The position numbers were made by a program, and so were the translations under genes. 50,508 nt of DNA, from the NCBI RefSeq assembly GCF_001591665.1, contig NZ_BCVI01000065.1:1-50508 (forward strand), written 5' to 3'. Origin of the DNA: Neobacillus soli NBRC 102451 (GTDB taxonomy: Bacteria; Bacillota; Bacilli; Bacillales; Cytobacillaceae). Shown here piece by piece: positions 47,056-50,508 of this stretch (positions are counted from its first letter, which is position 1; each line of letters opens with the position of its first letter). Below the pieces are notes generated by a model that was not told the DNA's origin, did no database searches, and saw only the letters and a list, made by a program, of their open reading frames with translations.

Positions 47056-47476
47056 CCTTTCACCTCAATTAATGTTTGCTATTAATCATAGTAGGATTGT
47101 ACATACCCATAATATACATATACTTGATACTATTGTCAATATTCTTAATATTAAATTATTTATAACCACCTTAAATGAAACTATAATCTCTCATAATAAT
47201 AGGGATAAATCTAACAAAAAGGAGTTAAATCAATTAAGCACCCCCTCGGTTCCGTCTCCTTGCTAGGATTCTGAAAATGAGGGGATAGTAAACAAATATG
47301 TAGGTTCAAACGGGATGTAGGGACAGGCTCCTTGTCGAACTAAGTGGGACGAGGAGCTTGTTCCTATTCATGTAAGGTGGGTCATCGATGGTTTCATTAT
47401 TCGACAAATTTTGCGTGGAAGGATGCACCGTTCGGATGATATAATACATACTATCCTAGAATTGAGGAGCGCCTCT
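47056..47476. other. Intergenic stretch between divergent DUF2294 and tatC
   Basis: AT-rich. GGACAGGCTCC...GGAGCTTGTTCC (47321-47364) forms an interrupted hairpin upstream of tatC. No known riboswitch or gene recognised. Confidence 0.5.
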
Positions 47477-48217
47477 ATGAAAAATAACGAGCTTCAAATA
47501 ATGGATCATTTAGATGAATTACGAAAAAGATTGATCATTACCGCTGTTGCTTTTATTCTCTTTCTTTCCCTTGGACTTTTCTTTGCAAAAGATATCTATA
47601 ACTTTTTTATGGGTAACCTTGGCTATAAGCTCATGGTATTGGGACCCAGTGATATCATCTGGATTTTTTTCCACTTGGCCACCATCATCGCCGTGGCAGG
47701 AACCATCCCTGTATTATCGTGGCAAATTTGGTTATTTGTAAAGCCTGCCTTGAAGGCGTATGAAAGAAAGGCGGCACTATCCTATATACCAGCGATGTTT
47801 TTTCTTTTTCTCGCGGGGCTTGCATTCGGATACTTTTTTATCTTTCCAAACATCATGACGTTTCTGCTGAAAATGGGCGACGGTCTCATGATCCCTTCGT
47901 TTACAGCAGAAAAATATGTTGGTTTCTTAATTAACATGACGCTGCCATTCGGCATCGCCTTTGAAATGCCGCTCGTATTAATGTTTTTAACCACCCTGGG
48001 CATCTTAAATCCCTATAAAGTGGTGAAACTGCGCAAGTATGCCTATTTCATACTCGTCATTATCGCATCGATGATTTCTCCCCCAGAAATCATGTCGCAT
48101 CTATCAGTAGCCGTACCGCTGATACTCTTATTTGAAATTAGTATCTTCTTAGCAAAGATTGTCTTTAAAAAAAAGCAAATGCGCCAGAATCTTTTAGATT
48201 CGGCGGAAATGGGTTAA
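47477..48217 (+). CDS. tatC: Sec-independent protein translocase subunit TatC
   Basis: The 246-residue six-TM TatC begins MKNNELQIMDHLDELRKRLI, with the E-L-R-KR signature that binds twin-arginine signal peptides. FVKPALKAYERKAAL and the conserved FGIAFEMPLVLMFL follow. ATG 47477 follows AGGAG with 7-base spacing; an upstream frame is not supported. No tatA lies beside it, so it must pair with a TatA encoded elsewhere. Confidence 0.95.
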   Translation: MKNNELQIMDHLDELRKRLIITAVAFILFLSLGLFFAKDIYNFFMGNLGYKLMVLGPSDIIWIFFHLATIIAVAGTIPVLSWQIWLFVKPALKAYERKAALSYIPAMFFLFLAGLAFGYFFIFPNIMTFLLKMGDGLMIPSFTAEKYVGFLINMTLPFGIAFEMPLVLMFLTTLGILNPYKVVKLRKYAYFILVIIASMISPPEIMSHLSVAVPLILLFEISIFLAKIVFKKKQMRQNLLDSAEMG

Positions 48218-48224
48218 ATAGTAG

Positions 48225-48254
48225 AGACCGGATTCAGGAGATGAATCCGGCCTT
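48225..48254 (+). terminator. Terminator after tatC
   Basis: GACCGGATTC/GAATCCGGCC stem with a short loop and CTTCT after it. Confidence 0.6.
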
Positions 48255-48324
48255 CTGCACTAACCTGCACCGTTTGTTTAAGAGGGCATTCACTCCATCA
48301 ATGCCCCCAATATGTACAATTACT

Positions 48325-49278
48325 CTATTTGACTCTAAGAACAATCTTCCCCTTTGTACGCCCACTTTCAATGTGCCGGTGTGCCTCTACAATGTGTTCC
48401 AAAGGAAAACACTTCTCAATAACAGGTCTTAATTTTTCTTCCTCCACAAGACCACTTAAGAAACCCAAGTCCCTATCATTTGGTTTTGTAAGATGGATCT
48501 TTGCTTTTTTGCGACCTATAAATGAACCTATCATCAATTGAAACGGGTGGTATTTAGGGGAAAATAGGTGTTCCGTAATGTAAACCCCTTTCTCGGTTAA
48601 AGAGGGTAAACAACTGAAAAAGGTTCGCTTGCCAACTGCATCCAGAATAACATCATACTTATTTCTATTATCCGTAAAATCTTCCTTGGTATAATCAAGA
48701 ACATAATGTGCCCCAAGTTCCTTAACCCAATCAAGATTGGAGGTACTACAAACAGCAGTTACCTCAGCCCCAAAGTAATTGGCAAGTTGTAAGGCAAAGT
48801 GTCCTACACCCCCAGATGCTCCATATATTAAGACTTTTTGTCCTTGCTTTACCTGTGCTACGTCTCTCAATGCTTGTAGGGCAGTTTGAGCAGCACACGG
48901 TATAGCAGCTGCTTCTTCGAAAGTTATGTTTTTCGGCATATGACATAGGAAATTCTCACGTGGAGAAACATATTCAGAATGGGATCCAAAGCAACTCCCG
49001 AATACGTGATCACCCACCTTAAATTTGCATACATTTTTACCGACAGCCTCAATAGTACCCGCAACATCTATGCCCAGTATGGAATTTTTGGGTTTTGTTA
49101 GTCCATTATCTAACCTTGTAGGAAAATAACCCTTTCGGTACAAATAGTCTAAAGCATTGATAGATGCACTGTGCACACTAATCAACACTCTATCTTGATC
49201 CTTGATGGATGGCTGTTCGACATCCTTTATACCCATAACTTCAGGGGGACCATAGGTACTATAAACAGCTGCTCTCAC
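48325..49278 (-). CDS. Quinone oxidoreductase-like MDR family NAD(P)H reductase
   Basis: The 317-residue medium-chain reductase has a GroES-like N-terminus (VYSTYGPPEVMGIKDVEQP, GIDVAGTIEAVGKNV), a dinucleotide motif in KVLIYGASGGVGHFALQLA and the C-terminal HRHIESGRTKGKIVL. Catalytic zinc ligands of alcohol dehydrogenases are missing, as in QOR-type enzymes. It probably reduces quinones or enals with NADPH. GTG start 6 bases after AAGGAGGT. Confidence 0.92.
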   Translation of the reverse strand: MRAAVYSTYGPPEVMGIKDVEQPSIKDQDRVLISVHSASINALDYLYRKGYFPTRLDNGLTKPKNSILGIDVAGTIEAVGKNVCKFKVGDHVFGSCFGSHSEYVSPRENFLCHMPKNITFEEAAAIPCAAQTALQALRDVAQVKQGQKVLIYGASGGVGHFALQLANYFGAEVTAVCSTSNLDWVKELGAHYVLDYTKEDFTDNRNKYDVILDAVGKRTFFSCLPSLTEKGVYITEHLFSPKYHPFQLMIGSFIGRKKAKIHLTKPNDRDLGFLSGLVEEEKLRPVIEKCFPLEHIVEAHRHIESGRTKGKIVLRVK

Positions 49279-49544
49279 CTGAATTACCTCCTTAATAGTT
49301 AGAACTAGTCAATGCTCTCTTCCCCCAAAAAAAGGAGAATAAATTAAACTACAGCTGAAAAATAAGCAGTTTTATTAATTCTAATATTAAAGTCAGACGA
49401 GGATCATTCGTTTTAACTTTATATATTCATCTAATTAACTTTTATGACCTACTGAAATCATTAAAAATATTTAAGGTAAAGAAACACTCAATACTCAAAA
49501 AATGAATAATAGTTGTCGAGTCTTTCTTTGCTTTTTGAGTAGCA
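49279..49544. other. Intergenic, no gene seen
   Basis: AT-rich. AAAAAAAGGAGAATAAATTA and several TTTTTAATT-like stretches, nothing that codes or matches a known element. Confidence 0.4.
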
Positions 49545-49634
49545 CTCTATTTGTACTATCCTGCATCGATAGTTCAATACCTTACGTTTCCATTTCTATA
49601 ATCAAGGCAATGATTCCTCTAATATAACCAGTTT
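49545..49634 (-). repeat. Orphan recombinase leader with attI-like core, inverted orientation
   Basis: On the minus strand this reads ATATTAGAGGAATCATTGCC, TTGATTATAGAAATGGAAAC and GTAAGGTATTGAACTATC, then GATGCAG-GATAGTAC. This is the leader and right core of the 32.2 kb recombinase at high identity. The core arms AACTATC and GATAGT are inverted repeats. No recombinase coding sequence adjoins it on the expected side. Confidence 0.85.
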
Positions 49635-49816
49635 TGAGGTCAGACCCCCGCGCTAATAAAAATTTAAAGCGATAAAGCGTGAGAGAAAAGCGGAGAAGAT
49701 ATATATTGCTAACGGGTTCCGTACTGCTGCTTTTATCTTTCGAAAAAAATCCCCAGAAAACAGGAAAACCAACCTACGCCGTCGTAAGGAGCGCACTGAA
49801 AATAATAAAATCAGCA

Positions 49817-50040
49817 GGTTTTCAGTGCCCTTGGAGGATGAAAATGGATGCCCACTGGCACTCAGAGAGGTTTTCAGTGCCCATGGAGGGTGAAAATGGA
49901 TGCCCACTGGCACTCAGAGAGGTTTTCAGTGCCCATGGAGGGTGAAAGTGGATGCCCACGGGCACTCAGAGAGGTTTTCAGTGCCCATGAAGGGTGAAAA
50001 TGGATGCCTACGGGCACTCAGAAAGGTTATTAGTGCCCAT
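49817..50040 (+). repeat. 52-bp tandem repeat, four to five units
   Basis: GGTTTTCAGTGCCC recurs at about 49817, 49869, 49921 and 49973, with a decayed copy at 50025. Each unit also contains GAGGGTGAAAATGGATGCCC and GGCACTCAGAGAGG. AGTGCCC and GGGCACT inside the unit are inverted, so each unit can form a hairpin. Not coding. Confidence 0.9.
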
Positions 50041-50425
50041 CGTCGTAAGCAAAAGGGTGGTTTACGCAAATAACTTCGCAGATAACCACCATTCGTCCTT
50101 ATTTTTAAAGGCAAGGGGTAACAAAGGTTTATATATCAAGGTTAAGGGCATTTTTAATCAAACGTTTGAATGATCATTTATTATGGGGAAATGAGATGAA
50201 ATTTGTCTGCGCTTCTGTACCAGGGTAGTAAGCAGCAGACCCGGTAACAGTGGGGTAATCAATTTGAAAGGGAAAAGTAGAAGTAGAACTCGTCTACCTC
50301 GATGTTTCTTGGATTTTAAAAGCTAGAAAGTTGAAAAAGCCGGCTTCATCACTAATCCGGCCCATTCTATATTAAACAAGTTCATAATCAGTCACATTGC
50401 CTACAAAAGGGTTACTAGCAGAAAA
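50041..50425. other. Intergenic, no gene seen
   Basis: GCCGGCTTCATC...CCGGC (50338-50361) is a weak hairpin. No open frame with a ribosome site was found. Confidence 0.4.
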
Positions 50426-50450
50426 GCGGGTGCCAGGCACCATCCAACTA
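50426..50450 (+). repeat. REP-like core, partial
   Basis: GCGGGTGCCAGGCACCATCC matches the first half of the 42.63 kb element. The inverted partner is absent. The window ends with GTTTAACTAACGCAAA, which could be the start of another cassette left core, cut by the window edge. Confidence 0.55.
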
Positions 50451-50508
50451 GTGGAAGATCAAGAATATGATTATGATTGCTGCCTTAAGTTTGTTTAACT
50501 AACGCAAA

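Noticed and set aside
49817..50040. Possible CRISPR array
   Set aside because: Units are contiguous 52-bp copies with no unique spacers and no cas genes; it is a plain tandem repeat.

Overview
The window reads as chromosomal DNA of a low-GC, endospore-forming Bacillaceae (Bacillus sensu lato, possibly Neobacillus or a neighbour). The evidence is strong AGGAGG-type ribosome sites with frequent TTG/GTG starts, a pbuE efflux gene under an adenine riboswitch, a bsaA-type glutathione peroxidase, a GerP-like spore protein, a DUF3231 protein and an LicR/BglG-type PTS regulator. No rRNA, tRNA or CRISPR was found.

Layout. (1) 1-5.8 kb: tandem repeats, then a PRD regulator and a lactose/cellobiose-family PTS operon (IIB, IIA, MupG-like 6-phospho-glycosidase, IIC), probably for uptake and cleavage of a disaccharide such as MurNAc-GlcNAc. 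(2) 6-10.5 kb, minus strand: cytidine deaminase, DUF3231 protein, glutathione peroxidase, purine exporter PbuE with its riboswitch, and a catalase C-terminal remnant. (3) 10.7-41.9 kb: a large accessory region of mostly small, plus-strand, single- or two-gene units: P-loop kinases, VOC, DinB, GNAT, DUF2277, DUF5071, DUF1835-like, small membrane proteins, a XRE/membrane-protein pair, an L12-like domain protein. They are separated by about 30 copies of a diverged 80-100 bp repeat. Embedded in the region are larger non-cassette blocks: TetR with a YkkCD-like SMR pair, DUF421, a DHFR-like reductase, an HxlR/monooxygenase/FMN-reductase cluster, an Rrf2/TrxB-like pair, and a Vps62-domain putative pore-forming protein. 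(4) 42-50.5 kb: GerPB-like protein, an NMT1/SsuABC-type ABC operon with a Nif3-like protein and DUF2294, stand-alone tatC, a quinone-oxidoreductase-like MDR, a 52-bp tandem repeat and REP-like palindromes.

The main discovery candidate is region 3. Each well-preserved repeat has a left core (consensus TTnAACTAACGGGTGC), an inner GC-rich hairpin with a T tract, and a right core (AACTAACGGGGCAG then GTTAGTTnAATAAGG). The outer arms TTnAACTAAC and GTTAGTTnAA are complementary, and the inner arms are nearly so, so the whole site can fold on one strand like an integron attC. A XerC-like tyrosine recombinase gene (32.2-33.1 kb, minus strand, divergent from the cassettes) lies exactly between a left core and a right core. 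Two decayed copies sit in the same arrangement at 13.6 and 21 kb, and a bare recombinase leader is found at 49.6 kb. This is the geometry of an integron (recombinase, attI-like site, unidirectional cassettes), but with a Xer-type enzyme and unfamiliar sites. Hybrid single-core sites, adjacent empty sites, core sequence used as C-terminal coding sequence and decayed cassettes suggest a system that has recombined repeatedly. I do not know of a published description. Novelty and mobility are inference.
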